Of a DNA stretch of 21,859 nt, positions 8,201 through 15,345 are shown piece after piece. Every line of letters starts with the position of its first letter. Position 1 is the first letter of the stretch. A program made the position numbers and the translations under genes. This DNA is from UBA4738 sp002413305 (GTDB taxonomy: Bacteria > Actinomycetota > UBA4738), in contig DAIUAM010000047.1 of assembly GCA_036847185.1 (NCBI GenBank), positions 1-21,859 on the forward strand, given 5' to 3'. The notes beneath the pieces were generated by a model. The model was not told the DNA's origin and ran no database searches. It saw nothing but the letters and a program-made list of their open reading frames with translations.

Positions 8201-10225
8201 TTGTGGACGGTCCTTCGCAATCCACAACAGGTGGGGGCCATCTATTTCGGCGACACGGGCAAGCGCCCGCAGCACATCGCTCTCAGCCCGGATGGGAAGA
8301 TCCTGGCCGTGTCGTTCAACGAGAACGACATGGGCTTCTACGACGCCTCGACGCTCAAGCAACTGGCACTCGTACCGAATTCCGGAGGACCCCTCGCTCC
8401 GCTCGCGTTCGCCAATCGTTCGCCCCTGTTCGCGACCTTCGGCAACGAGCATGGGGACGTCCGCCTGATCGATACCAGGACATTCGCGGTGGGCCGGTTG
8501 ATCCGATTCCACGACGAGTATTCGAACCCCAACTACAACTTCCATCTCACCGGGTTGTTCTTCTCGCCGGACGATCAGACGCTGTGGTGGGGTCTGGAGG
8601 CGTGGCCACCCAACGTCTTCTCGACCAGCGTCCCGCCCAGGAGCGTCATCGAGAGCTACTCGGTTGCATCCGGCCGTCTCACCAGGCACGTGGTGGTGGA
8701 CAACGATTGGCAATTCGGGTTCGCGCCGATCGCCGACGGGTCAGAGATGGCCGTGGTCGATCGGCGCGGCGTGTTCGTCTACGACGCCCGCACCGCACGG
8801 TTGATCCGGACGATCCCCTTGCATGGATTCGGTCAGGCAGATCTCCGGCTGCCCGTGGCGCTCAGCTCGGACGGAGGCACCATTGCCATCGGCCGTGACG
8901 ACGGATCGGTCGATTTCGTCTCCTTGGCGAGCGGACGCGTCTCCGTCGCCGCCGGTGGCCACAGCGGGCCCGTCGTCAATCTCACGTTCACGCCCGACGG
9001 AAGCCGGCTGGTCACGGTCGGAGACGATGACCGCGTCGTGGTGTGGGACGTGGCGAGCCGATCCGTGGACCAGACGCTCCTCGGCCACGGGGGGGCCGTG
9101 CACGGTGTGGCCACGGACGACCGCACGCTCTTCACGTCCAGTCTGGACGGGACGGTGTTCGCCTGGGACCTGTCCCAGACGCGAAGCTTCGGGGAGCGGT
9201 TCGCGGCCAGCTCCGGCGACGAGCTGGGAGATCCGGTCGACTCCCCCGCTCCGTACTTCGCCCTCTCCCCCGACGGGCGAACCCTCGCGGCCCCGGAGAC
9301 CGACGGCCGGGTGATCATGTGGGACATCTCGACATCGCCCCCGCGACGCGTCCGGAGCATCGACGCTGGTGTCCCCGGCGGGATCCCCTCGATCTCGTTC
9401 AGCCCGGACGGCGCGACCTTGGTGGCCGGTGACCTCCATGGTGACGTGGTCCTCGTCGATGTCTCGACCGGCGCACGGCGAACGCTCTCGTCGTTCAAGA
9501 ACCCGATCGCTGCGGTCGCGTTCAGCCCGGACGGCACCCTCGTGGCGGCGACCGACCAATATTGCTTCCCGTGCTCGGGACACCTGGGACTGTGGAACGT
9601 TGTCACCGGTCGGCTGGTGCATCCCCTCATGAAGCTCCCCGGGTACGGCAACGACATCGCGTTCTCGCCGGACGGTTCCCTGCTCGCCGTGCCCGTCGGC
9701 GGCCCCACCGACGTCATCGACGCGCGAACATGGAAGCTCACTCGGCAGGTGAAGCTCGACGCCGACACCTACTCGGTGTTCTCTCCGAACGGGCGCTTGC
9801 TTGCCACCACGGGAGGATCGGGGCTGGTGCGGCTCTGGGACACCCGGTCCTGGAAGGAACTCGGTCAGCCCTTCCAGGCCTCGGCCGGTTTCGGACTCAG
9901 TCTCTCCTTCGATCCGACGGGACGGCTGCTCGCCACCGGGGGAACCGACGCCACGGCACGGATCTTCGACGTGAGCGACCCGGCCGGGGTCACGCCGTTC
10001 GGGCCGCCGCAGTTGCCATCGACGAACGGTTGGACCTCCGCACGCTTCACCCCGAACGGTGCGGCCGTCGTCGTGCTCGACGAGAGCGGCAGGGCCTGGG
10101 TGTGGCCGATGCGATGGCAGGACTGGGCCGCCCACGCCTGCTCGGTGGCCGGCCGGCAGCTCAGCCGGGCGGAGTGGAGCGAGTTCCTGGGTGGCAAGCC
10201 GTACGCCTCTGTCTGCCCCCGGTGA
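5297..10225 (+). CDS. Cyclase-homology / AAA / nSTAND1 NTPase / WD40 signalling protein
   Basis: A 1642-residue multidomain protein. Residues about 20-185 are a class III nucleotide cyclase homology domain: metal-binding Asp28 (IADVRGYTSFT) and Asp72 (LRGDEALAVF), and transition-state Asn131 and Arg135 (LNMAAR). The base-specificity positions are Glu68, where adenylate cyclases have Lys, and Gly124, where they have Asp. Residues about 220-450 are an AAA-type module (Walker A GPPQIGKT with Lys256; Walker B LVVLDDID). Residues about 467-880 are an nSTAND1 module that opens with CPYRGLAAFEAADAAYFFGR, with Walker A GPSGSGKSS (Lys513) and Walker B LVVDQFEE (Asp586). One transmembrane helix lies at about 897-919. 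The rest is at least ten WD40-like repeats (SPDG turns, VWD ends), closed by the family tail with LSRAEWSEFLGG and VCPR. ATG 5297 is chosen because the cyclase strand starts soon after; only a weak GAGG lies upstream. Confidence 0.9.
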   Translation: MGEQLQAQAKGGTVSEPPDKVLAFLIADVRGYTSFTRERGDAAAAMLAKKFADLAREAVAARSGAVLELRGDEALAVFASTAQAVRAAVEFQATCAEESRLEPAFQLPVGIGIDAGVAIPVEDGYRGVALNMAARMCSGAAAGQVLVTRTVVDRSGSMEDVVFADRGMATFKGFDAPTEVIEALSVTRPADDGAAHDGPARAAMVVPTLVLPPELDSLTPLIDRDTEMQWLRGSWRQARRGRGRVLFVSGPPQIGKTRLAAALAADVHASGADVLYAGPGGAGTAMALAAIRDALRAKAPTLVVLDDIDIGGPSEAEALTSAYGPFGSAPILVVGLLRDTGASPELASLIERADQRGDGHRHLGALDLEGIRDIVRLYAGEDVDDAPVESMARSSGGVPGKVHELASDWARSEASRRLAASAEWLASTRDRRSADLRFANNVIALKLGRLYTVEGRDVPPEEGSGGCPYRGLAAFEAADAAYFFGRERLVGELAARTVQSGLLSIVGPSGSGKSSLISAGLLPSLAAGLLPGSERWRQVRMRPGEHPLLELGAALGVSPHPTSDRGDVATVIERATGAEPLVLVVDQFEEVFTTCIDDGERRTFIAEVTAAAERRDRVVVVLGIRSDFYGHCAPYPDLAALLAANTVLVGPMTQEELRRAIELPARRTGLRIETALTDALVEEIGDEPGALPLLSTALVELWSGRENGWIRVGAHERTGGVQGAVARLAESSFEQLTEGQREAARRVLLRLVAIGEGESVTRRRVPIEEFDLGRDTLAEAVISRLTEDRLLTRSDGTVEVAHEALLREWPRLREWLEEDSQGRQLRLHITQTARQWGAAENDASELYRGARLSAALDWSAEHAAELNNKERDFLAASRQASDRETDRQRRVNRRLRGLLVGVATLLIVALVAGSLALVQRSRAQRAATVSLANTLGADGINQPRLDRGLLLAREAMNLQVSDQTKSNLLWTVLRNPQQVGAIYFGDTGKRPQHIALSPDGKILAVSFNENDMGFYDASTLKQLALVPNSGGPLAPLAFANRSPLFATFGNEHGDVRLIDTRTFAVGRLIRFHDEYSNPNYNFHLTGLFFSPDDQTLWWGLEAWPPNVFSTSVPPRSVIESYSVASGRLTRHVVVDNDWQFGFAPIADGSEMAVVDRRGVFVYDARTARLIRTIPLHGFGQADLRLPVALSSDGGTIAIGRDDGSVDFVSLASGRVSVAAGGHSGPVVNLTFTPDGSRLVTVGDDDRVVVWDVASRSVDQTLLGHGGAVHGVATDDRTLFTSSLDGTVFAWDLSQTRSFGERFAASSGDELGDPVDSPAPYFALSPDGRTLAAPETDGRVIMWDISTSPPRRVRSIDAGVPGGIPSISFSPDGATLVAGDLHGDVVLVDVSTGARRTLSSFKNPIAAVAFSPDGTLVAATDQYCFPCSGHLGLWNVVTGRLVHPLMKLPGYGNDIAFSPDGSLLAVPVGGPTDVIDARTWKLTRQVKLDADTYSVFSPNGRLLATTGGSGLVRLWDTRSWKELGQPFQASAGFGLSLSFDPTGRLLATGGTDATARIFDVSDPAGVTPFGPPQLPSTNGWTSARFTPNGAAVVVLDESGRAWVWPMRWQDWAAHACSVAGRQLSRAEWSEFLGGKPYASVCPR

Positions 10226-10344
10226 CAGGAACGCCCAGCGCGAAGTGACGTCGCCGGGCTCAGTAGCGATGTCGGTCCGGAGCAACGGATCGAGCGAGTT
10301 TCCGACGTGGCCGACCTGAACCGAAGGCCTGCCGGAAGGAGCGG

Positions 10345-10426
10345 TGGGAGGGGGAGGATTCGAACCTCCGTAGGCTACGCCGGCGATTTTACAGACCGCT
10401 CCCTTTGGCCGCTCGGGCACCCTCCC
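10345..10426 (-). tRNA. tRNA-Tyr (anticodon GTA)
   Basis: An 82-base class II tRNA. The acceptor stem GGGAGGG pairs with CCCTCCC, the discriminator is A, and the D arm contains CCCGAGCGGCCAAAGGG. The anticodon stem-loop is GCGGT-CTGTAAA-ATCGC, giving anticodon GTA, followed by a long variable arm with a GTAG/CTAC stem. The T arm is GGAGG-TTCGAAT-CCTCC. The terminal CCA is not encoded (CCG follows), so it must be added after transcription. It is the only structural RNA seen in the window and lies opposite in direction to the genes on both sides. Confidence 0.95.
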
Positions 10427-10439
10427 GGGGACGGGAGTG

Positions 10440-10445
10440 AGGATA
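10440..10445 (-). promoter_or_regulatory. Possible -10 box of tRNA-Tyr
   Basis: Read on the minus strand this is TATCCT, a TANNNT-type -10 hexamer 13 bases before the mature tRNA 5' end. No recognisable -35 element is present at the expected distance. The position suits a short 5' leader removed by RNase P. Confidence 0.4.
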
Positions 10446-10499
10446 GCATCCGGACCCAGGCGGCCCCTCAGGCTGCCGCACCCGAAACGCGCGGCCCGC

Positions 10500-10505
10500 T
10501 AGACT
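10500..10505 (+). promoter_or_regulatory. -10 box of a likely leaderless promoter for yajQ
   Basis: The hexamer TAGACT (TANNNT) ends 10 bases before the ATG of yajQ. Transcription would then start on or within a few bases of the ATG, and there is no ribosome binding site between the box and the start codon. This is the spacing seen for leaderless messages, which are common in actinobacteria. Confidence 0.55.
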
Positions 10506-10515
10506 CACATCACAC

Positions 10516-11013
10516 ATGCCCAAGGACCAGTTCTCGTTCGACATCGTTTCCGACGTCGACCCGCAGGAGGTCCGCAACGCCTATGACCAGGCTCACCGCG
10601 AGATCCTGACCCGGTTCGACTTCAAGGGGACCGACACGAACCTCTCGCTCGACGAGGACATGATCGAACTCCGCTCCAGCACCGAGAACCGCCTGAAGGC
10701 GGCCATCGACGTGATCCGCGAGAAGTTCATCCGGCGCGAGATCTCGCTGAAGGCGCTGACAGAGGGCCCGATCCTGCCCGCGGCCAAGGGTCACGTCCGG
10801 ATGAACCTCCACGTGAGCCGCGGGATCAAGGAGGAGAAGGCCCGCGAGCTCACGAAGTTCATCAAGACCTCGGGCGTGAAGGTCCAGGCGCAGGTCCAGG
10901 GCGAACAGATCCGGGTCACGGGCAAGAAGAAGGACGACCTGCAGGCGGTCATCTCCGCGCTGAAGGCCGAAGACTTCGGTATCCCGCTGCAGTTCACGAA
11001 CTACCGGCCGTAG
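10516..11013 (+). CDS. yajQ: YajQ family nucleotide-binding protein
   Basis: A 165-residue soluble protein matching YajQ over its whole length, with two ferredoxin-like halves. Recognisable blocks are SFDIVSDVDPQEVRNA at the N-terminus, FDFKGTDTNL, the central LKAAIDVIREKFIRR segment, GHVRMNLHVSRGIKEEKA and the C-terminal GIPLQFTNYRP. YajQ proteins bind nucleotides and RNA; a Xanthomonas member binds cyclic di-GMP and affects transcription. The role in actinobacteria is not established. The length and the MPKDQFSFDIVS start fit the family exactly. It is followed after 25 bases by the cation transporter on the same strand, so the two may be co-transcribed. The nearby cyclase-homology protein makes a link to nucleotide signalling tempting, but nothing in the sequence ties them together. 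Confidence 0.95.
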   Translation: MPKDQFSFDIVSDVDPQEVRNAYDQAHREILTRFDFKGTDTNLSLDEDMIELRSSTENRLKAAIDVIREKFIRREISLKALTEGPILPAAKGHVRMNLHVSRGIKEEKARELTKFIKTSGVKVQAQVQGEQIRVTGKKKDDLQAVISALKAEDFGIPLQFTNYRP

Positions 11014-11038
11014 GCGCCCGACCCCCGGCACCAGAAGC

Positions 11039-11974
11039 GTGGCGTCCGAAGACCGAAGGACCGTCGTCACCGCCATCGTGGCGAACCTCGGCATCGCCGT
11101 GGCCAAGGCCGTCGGCGGCGCGATCAGCGGCTCGACCGCCATGCTCGCCGAGGCCGCCCACTCGGTCGCCGATACCGTCGACCAGGTCTTCCTGCTGATC
11201 TCGCTGTCCCTCGGCGACCGGCCGGCCAGCGAGGCGCACCCCTTCGGCTACGGGAAGGAACGGTTCTTCTGGGCCTTCCTGGCGGCGGTGTTCATCTTCA
11301 TCTCCGGCGCGGTGTTCTCGATCTACCAGGGCGTCCATCAGCTCGTCTCATCCGAGGTCGGCCGGGAGGCCGGGTTCGTGCTCGCCTACGTGATCCTGTT
11401 CGTCGCGCTGGTCGCGGAGACCGTCTCGTGGATGCAAGCGCTGCGGCACATCCGCAGCCAGGCGGCGGGCGCGTCCCTGATCGGCTTCGTGCGGCGGAGC
11501 AAGAACCCCACGGTGAAGACCGTGCTCTCCGAGGACACCGCGGCGATCGCGGGCCTGCTGGTGGCGTTCCTCGGCCTGGGCCTGCACCAGCTAACCGGCC
11601 AGGCGCGGTGGGAGGGTTACGCCTCGATCCTGATCGGCGCGATCCTGGCCCTGGTGGCGTTCGTGCTGGGCCGGGACACGAAGGCCCTGTTGCTCGGCGA
11701 GGCTGCTCTGCCAGAGGAGCGCGAATCGATGCGCCGGGTCTTCGCCCGGCACCCCGAGATCGAAGGGGTCCACGAGCTCCTGACGATGGCCATCGGTCCC
11801 GAGTCGCTGCTGGTCGCGGCCCGGGTCGACGTTGCGGACGGGCTCACCGGCGCCCAGATCGAACGGCTCGCGCGGCGCATCGACGCCGAGCTGCACGAGG
11901 CGGTCCCCGCCGTCCGCGAGGTGTTCCTCGACCCGACCTCACACGGGGAGCACGAAGGGGAGCCGGCGGACTGA
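11039..11974 (+). CDS. Cation diffusion facilitator (CDF) family transporter
   Basis: A 311-residue integral membrane protein of the CDF family, which exports divalent metals (Zn, Fe, Mn, Co) in exchange for protons. Membrane segments span about residues 8-28, 33-55, 75-98, 115-135, 168-188 and 196-215, followed by a cytoplasmic ferredoxin-like domain (about 220-300). The TM2 metal motif is His41-x3-Asp45 (AEAAHSVADTVD). TM5 has Glu165-Asp166 (SEDTAAIAG), but the second acidic residue four positions on is Ile170, so the classical four-ligand site is incomplete, as I recall for a subgroup with EDSAA-type motifs. The GTG start at 11039 is supported only by a weak AGAAG upstream. It ends 22 bases before the convergent htpX-like gene. 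The metal is not predictable. Confidence 0.9.
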   Translation: MASEDRRTVVTAIVANLGIAVAKAVGGAISGSTAMLAEAAHSVADTVDQVFLLISLSLGDRPASEAHPFGYGKERFFWAFLAAVFIFISGAVFSIYQGVHQLVSSEVGREAGFVLAYVILFVALVAETVSWMQALRHIRSQAAGASLIGFVRRSKNPTVKTVLSEDTAAIAGLLVAFLGLGLHQLTGQARWEGYASILIGAILALVAFVLGRDTKALLLGEAALPEERESMRRVFARHPEIEGVHELLTMAIGPESLLVAARVDVADGLTGAQIERLARRIDAELHEAVPAVREVFLDPTSHGEHEGEPAD

Positions 11975-11996
11975 CCCCCGCGGGGAATCTTGCCGA

Positions 11997-12893
11997 TCAG
12001 TTTCCGAGGGGCTGCGACGGCGCCGCCGGGAACGGCCGGCCCAGCTCCGAAGCGATGTGTTCCAGTCGCGCGATCCGCGCTTCCGTCGGCGGGTGCGTGG
12101 AGAAGAGGCTTCGGAACTGCACGTTCCGCCCGGTGAGCGGGTTCACGATGAACAGGTGCGCCTCGGCCGGCCCGACCGAGGCCGGCGCCGGCACACGCCG
12201 TGACACCGCCTCGATCTTCCGCAGGGCGCTGGCCAGCGCCTCGGGGTCGTGCGAGAGGTACGCGCCCGATTCGTCCGCCTGATACTCGCGCGACCGGGTC
12301 ACGGCGAGCTGGATCACCATGGCCGCCAGCGGCGCCAGGATCCACGCCGCCACCATGGCGAACGGGCCGATGGGATTGCTCCGGCTGTCCCTGCCCCCGC
12401 CGAAGAAGAAGGCGAACCGCACCAGGAACGTGATCGACATGGCGATGCCGGCGGCGATCGAGCCGATCAGGATGTCGTGGTTGTAGACGTGGCTGAGCTC
12501 GTGGGAGAGCACGGCCCGCAGCTCGCGCTCATCGACGATCTGGAGAAGGCCCTGGGTGACCGCGACCGCGGCATGCTCCGGGTTCCGCCCGGTGGCGAAC
12601 GCGTTCGGCTGGGCCATCGCGCTGATGTAGATGCGCGGCATGGGCATGCCCTTGGCGTTGGTCAGCTCCCGCACGATCCGATACAGCTGCGGCGCCTCCG
12701 ACTCCGTGACCGGCTTCGACCGGCTGGTCTTGATGGCGATGCGATCGGAGAACCAATACATGGCGAGGTTGAACCCGAATCCGAAGAGCAGACCGATCGC
12801 GAGACCACCGGTCCCGTGGAACAGCAGCTCCCCGAGCAGGACGAAGAGTCCACCCAGGGCCGCGATGAGCACCCAGGTCTTGACCCTGTTCAC
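11997..12893 (-). CDS. htpX: HtpX-like membrane zinc metalloprotease
   Basis: A 298-residue M48B protease that degrades misfolded membrane proteins. Two N-terminal transmembrane helices (about 7-25 and 29-48) precede the catalytic domain. The zinc site is His131-Glu-Leu-Ser-His135 (HELSH), with the third ligand Glu203 in SREYQADE. Two further hydrophobic stretches at about 141-164 and 178-198 fit the four-helix family topology. C-terminal motifs include NPLTGRNVQFRSLFSTHPPTEARI, split here over residues about 258-281. The GTG at 12893 is preferred over an upstream ATG at 13007 because a strong AAGGAGG lies 7 bases upstream of it and the protein then begins at the usual place. That ribosome binding site lies inside a predicted hairpin (separate entry). 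In many bacteria htpX is stress-induced. Confidence 0.93.
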   Translation of the reverse strand: MNRVKTWVLIAALGGLFVLLGELLFHGTGGLAIGLLFGFGFNLAMYWFSDRIAIKTSRSKPVTESEAPQLYRIVRELTNAKGMPMPRIYISAMAQPNAFATGRNPEHAAVAVTQGLLQIVDERELRAVLSHELSHVYNHDILIGSIAAGIAMSITFLVRFAFFFGGGRDSRSNPIGPFAMVAAWILAPLAAMVIQLAVTRSREYQADESGAYLSHDPEALASALRKIEAVSRRVPAPASVGPAEAHLFIVNPLTGRNVQFRSLFSTHPPTEARIARLEHIASELGRPFPAAPSQPLGN

Positions 12894-12899
12894 GTCGAA

Positions 12900-12933
12900 C
12901 CCTCCTTCGAGGGGAACCCCGGACCCTCCGGGG
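12900..12933 (-). promoter_or_regulatory. Hairpins in the htpX leader, one covering the ribosome binding site
   Basis: On the minus strand the leader folds into a perfect 7-bp stem, CCCCGGA-GGG-TCCGGGG (12917-12933). Next comes a 5-bp stem, CCCTC-GAAG-GAGGG (12900-12913), that contains the AGGAGG ribosome binding site. The palindrome GGGGTTCCCC (12911-12920) joins the two, so the folds compete. This would allow control of translation, for example by temperature, but G/C-rich DNA forms such stems easily by chance. Confidence 0.35.
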
Positions 12934-13077
12934 CCCTTGCATCGAGAGGTCCTCGCGCGCCCGAGGCGGACGTGAACCCTCGTATCCCATTCTAGGGAGC
13001 ACTTCATCTATGGAGGAAGGCCGCACCAAACCGCCACAGCTTCCCAACACCGATCCCCCCACCCATGTCATAGGCGA

Positions 13078-13091
13078 CCCCTATCCTGGGG
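13078..13091 (+). promoter_or_regulatory. Possible -10 box within an inverted repeat
   Basis: TATCCT (13082-13087) is flanked by CCCC and GGGG, making a small inverted repeat around a TANNNT hexamer. It lies 35 bases before the ATG at 13123 and could be the promoter of the small membrane protein, with the repeat as an operator. There is no clear -35 element. Confidence 0.3.
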
Positions 13092-13122
13092 AATGGTTGG
13101 GAACAGAAAGGAGACGAGGAAC

Positions 13123-13752
13123 ATGGACGGAACGATCACCACGACCGAAGTGCTTCCCCCGCCTCCCCCGGCTACGCCTCGGGGCGAGACGGCATCACGA
13201 GCGTCGGCGCTCGGCCTGGTGGCCGGAGGGGCACTGGCCATCGCCGGCTCTGCCCTCACCTGGACGACCCTCTCGCTCGGATCCGGCCGGCTGGCCGCCG
13301 GGCAACGGGGAGGGGTTGCGGCCGGGTCCCGGGGCGCCGGGCGGGCAGCCGGTTCCGGGGGCGGGTTGGCGGGACGGCTGGGGAGCTTCCTGGCGGCGAA
13401 CCGTTCGGTTTCGGGCCTGCGGGTCCCCGCGGGACAGATCGTCCTCGGGCTGGGCGTCGGCTTGATCCTCCTGGGCATCCTCGCGCTGCTCGTTTGGCGG
13501 GCCGACTTCCTCGCGGCCCTGGGAGCGCTGGGTCTGGTGGTGGCCGTGGTCGGGCTGGTGCTCGGTATCACGGCAGCACTCCAGCCCCCTGGTGTGGCCG
13601 CGCTGACCACGCTGGCGCCCAAGCTCGCCGCCCGAGTCGCGGTCCACACCGGGGTGGGCGCCTACCTCGCCATCGCCGGGGTCGGGCTCGCGGCGATGGC
13701 CAGCCTCGGCGCGCTCTGGACGGCGCGCCGCGGTTGGAAGCTCGCAGGGTAG
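13123..13752 (+). CDS. Four-helix membrane protein of unknown function
   Basis: A 209-residue predicted membrane protein. It begins with a short cytoplasmic Pro-rich stretch (PPPPPATP, residues 12-19). Transmembrane helices lie at about 27-48, 104-125, 128-152 and 180-201. Between helices 1 and 2 is a Gly/Ala/Arg-rich low-complexity loop (about 53-100). The ATG at 13123 is preferred over one at 13093 because AAAGGAG lies 9 bases upstream of it. The layout of one helix, a long loop, two helices and a fourth helix, with Trp47 just after helix 1, recalls Trp-operon-associated membrane proteins, but the resemblance is weak and there are no trp genes nearby. I do not recognise a family with confidence. 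Its stop is 48 bases from the convergent end of nuoN. Confidence 0.7.
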   Translation: MDGTITTTEVLPPPPPATPRGETASRASALGLVAGGALAIAGSALTWTTLSLGSGRLAAGQRGGVAAGSRGAGRAAGSGGGLAGRLGSFLAANRSVSGLRVPAGQIVLGLGVGLILLGILALLVWRADFLAALGALGLVVAVVGLVLGITAALQPPGVAALTTLAPKLAARVAVHTGVGAYLAIAGVGLAAMASLGALWTARRGWKLAG

Positions 13753-13785
13753 CCCGCGCTCGCAACGACCCGGGTGGGCCCGTGC

Positions 13786-13820
13786 GTCCGATCAGGGTCG
13801 CTAGTGTCCGATCAGGGTCG
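13786..13820. repeat. 15-base direct repeat, 20-base period, at the nuoN stop
   Basis: The 15-mer gtccgatcagggtcg occurs at 13786-13800 and again, identically, at 13806-13820. The second copy encodes the last residues of NuoN (TLIG, on the minus strand); the stop codon at 13801-13803 lies in the 5-base spacer. It looks like a small tandem duplication of the gene end. Confidence 0.9.
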
Positions 13821-15324
13821 AGAGCGGCGGGAAGTGCGTGAACAGCGGCGGGTAGATGAACAACACGACCACCGCCAGCGACGCCACGATCACCACGCCG
13901 TTCACCAGGAACGTCGAACGGAGCGGGCGGACCGGTTCGGCCAGCGGTTCGAGGAACATCGGCCGGATCACCGACAGGTAGTAAACCAGCGAGATGACGG
14001 AGTTGATCACCATCACCGCCGCAAGCACGGTCCCGATCCCGCCCCGGTGGATCGCCGCGGAGAAGATGAACAGCTTGCCGATGAACCCGACGGTTGGCGG
14101 GATGCCGGCCAGCGACACCATGAACATCGCCATCGGCACCGCCAGCAGCGCTGCCCGGTCCCCCAGCCCGGCGAAGTCCGAGACCAGCACGCCGGGGGCC
14201 TCCTTCGCGATCGAGATCACCACCGCGAAGGCGCCCAGGTTCATCACGGCGTAGACCATGATGTACAGGACCACGGCGGCGAACGCTTCGTTGTTGATGT
14301 TCACCGGCGGCTTGGCCAGCGGCGAGCCGGGCACGACCGCAAGGCCGAACGGCAGGAGCATGTAGCCCGCCTGAGCGATCGAGGAATACGCCAGCAGGCG
14401 CACCACCTGCCGCTGCTGCAGGGCCACGAGGTTCCCCAGCGTCATCGTGGCCAGGGACATCGCCACGAAGATGGGCGCCCAGAAGTCGGCCCGGGGCAGG
14501 AACGCCACGAACATGATCTGCAACAGGCCTGCGAACCCGGCCGCCTTCGACGCCACGGACAGGAAAGCGGCCACGGGGACGGGGGCACCCTCGTACGTGT
14601 CCGGTGCCCAGAACTGGAAGGGGAACGCGCTGACCTTGAACGCGAACCCCGCCACGACGAGCACGATCGCGGCCAGCGCCAGGCTGGATCCCCCGGCCGG
14701 CCCGGCCAGCTTGTGGGCGATGACGGTCAGTCTGGTCGAGCCCGTCACCCCGTAGATCAGGCTCATCCCATAGAGCATGATCGCGGTGGACAGCACGCTG
14801 ATCAGGAAGAACTTCAGCGCGCCCTCGTTCGACCGCGGGTCGGTCTTCCGGAACCCCGCCAGCAGGAACGCCGGTGCGGAGACCAGCTCCAGCGAGATGA
14901 ACAGCATCAGGAAGTCGCGGCTGGCCGGCATGGTGAGCATCCCCAGGAACGAGGACAGCAGCAGGAAGTAGTACTCGCCCTGGTAGTAGCGGCCGTCGCG
15001 GAAGTACCGGAGCGACAGCAGCAGCACGATCATGGCCACGACGGTGAAGAACACCTGGAACAGCACGGTGAAGTTGTCGACGACGAACATCCCGCCGAAC
15101 GTCGATCGGTGAGCGCCGACCAAGGTCAGCGTGGCCGCGAACGATCCGGCGGTGCCCACGAATGCGATCGGCATGGCCAGCCACTTGCGCTCGGGCCGCA
15201 GGAAGACATCGAACAGCAGGACGACGAAGATGGTCCCCGCCAGGACGAGCTCCGGCGCGATCGCGTGGTAGTCGATCGGCGGGTTCGCGAGGGCCGGCGC
15301 GACCGCGCCCAGCACGTGCATCAT
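13801..15324 (-). CDS. nuoN: NADH-quinone oxidoreductase subunit N
   Basis: A 507-residue antiporter-like subunit of the complex I membrane arm, with about 14 transmembrane helices. Family marks are the TM5 Glu in LFISLELVSAPAFLLAGF, the TM7 Lys in GFAFKVSAFPFQFWAPDTYEG, and RLLAYSSIAQAGYM in TM8. Where many NuoN proteins have VKR ahead of LLAYSS, this one has VVR; I recall the same in other actinobacterial NuoN. It is the last gene of the operon and follows nuoM by 21 bases. Two ATGs (15324 and 15321) are adjacent; GGAGAGGAGGGG lies upstream. It ends in the short tandem duplication described separately. No strong terminator hairpin follows; only a weak CGGG/CCCG stem lies in the 48-base gap. 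Confidence 0.95.
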   Translation of the reverse strand: MMHVLGAVAPALANPPIDYHAIAPELVLAGTIFVVLLFDVFLRPERKWLAMPIAFVGTAGSFAATLTLVGAHRSTFGGMFVVDNFTVLFQVFFTVVAMIVLLLSLRYFRDGRYYQGEYYFLLLSSFLGMLTMPASRDFLMLFISLELVSAPAFLLAGFRKTDPRSNEGALKFFLISVLSTAIMLYGMSLIYGVTGSTRLTVIAHKLAGPAGGSSLALAAIVLVVAGFAFKVSAFPFQFWAPDTYEGAPVPVAAFLSVASKAAGFAGLLQIMFVAFLPRADFWAPIFVAMSLATMTLGNLVALQQRQVVRLLAYSSIAQAGYMLLPFGLAVVPGSPLAKPPVNINNEAFAAVVLYIMVYAVMNLGAFAVVISIAKEAPGVLVSDFAGLGDRAALLAVPMAMFMVSLAGIPPTVGFIGKLFIFSAAIHRGGIGTVLAAVMVINSVISLVYYLSVIRPMFLEPLAEPVRPLRSTFLVNGVVIVASLAVVVLFIYPPLFTHFPPLSTLIGH

Positions 15325-15345
15325 CCGGCTCTCGCCCCTCCTCTC

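Noticed and set aside
10226..10344. Possible terminator or small gene between the WD40 protein and tRNA-Tyr
   Set aside because: No stable hairpin with T run and no frame with a start signal could be found; it appears to be plain intergenic sequence.
8741..10420. A 559-codon open frame on the minus strand opposite the WD40 region, reaching into the tRNA gene
   Set aside because: It begins within the tRNA-Tyr gene and has no domain-like pattern; the WD40 repeats on the plus strand are unmistakable.
13753..13800. Possible terminator between the small membrane protein and nuoN
   Set aside because: Only a weak CGGG/CCCG stem is present and there is no T run on either strand.
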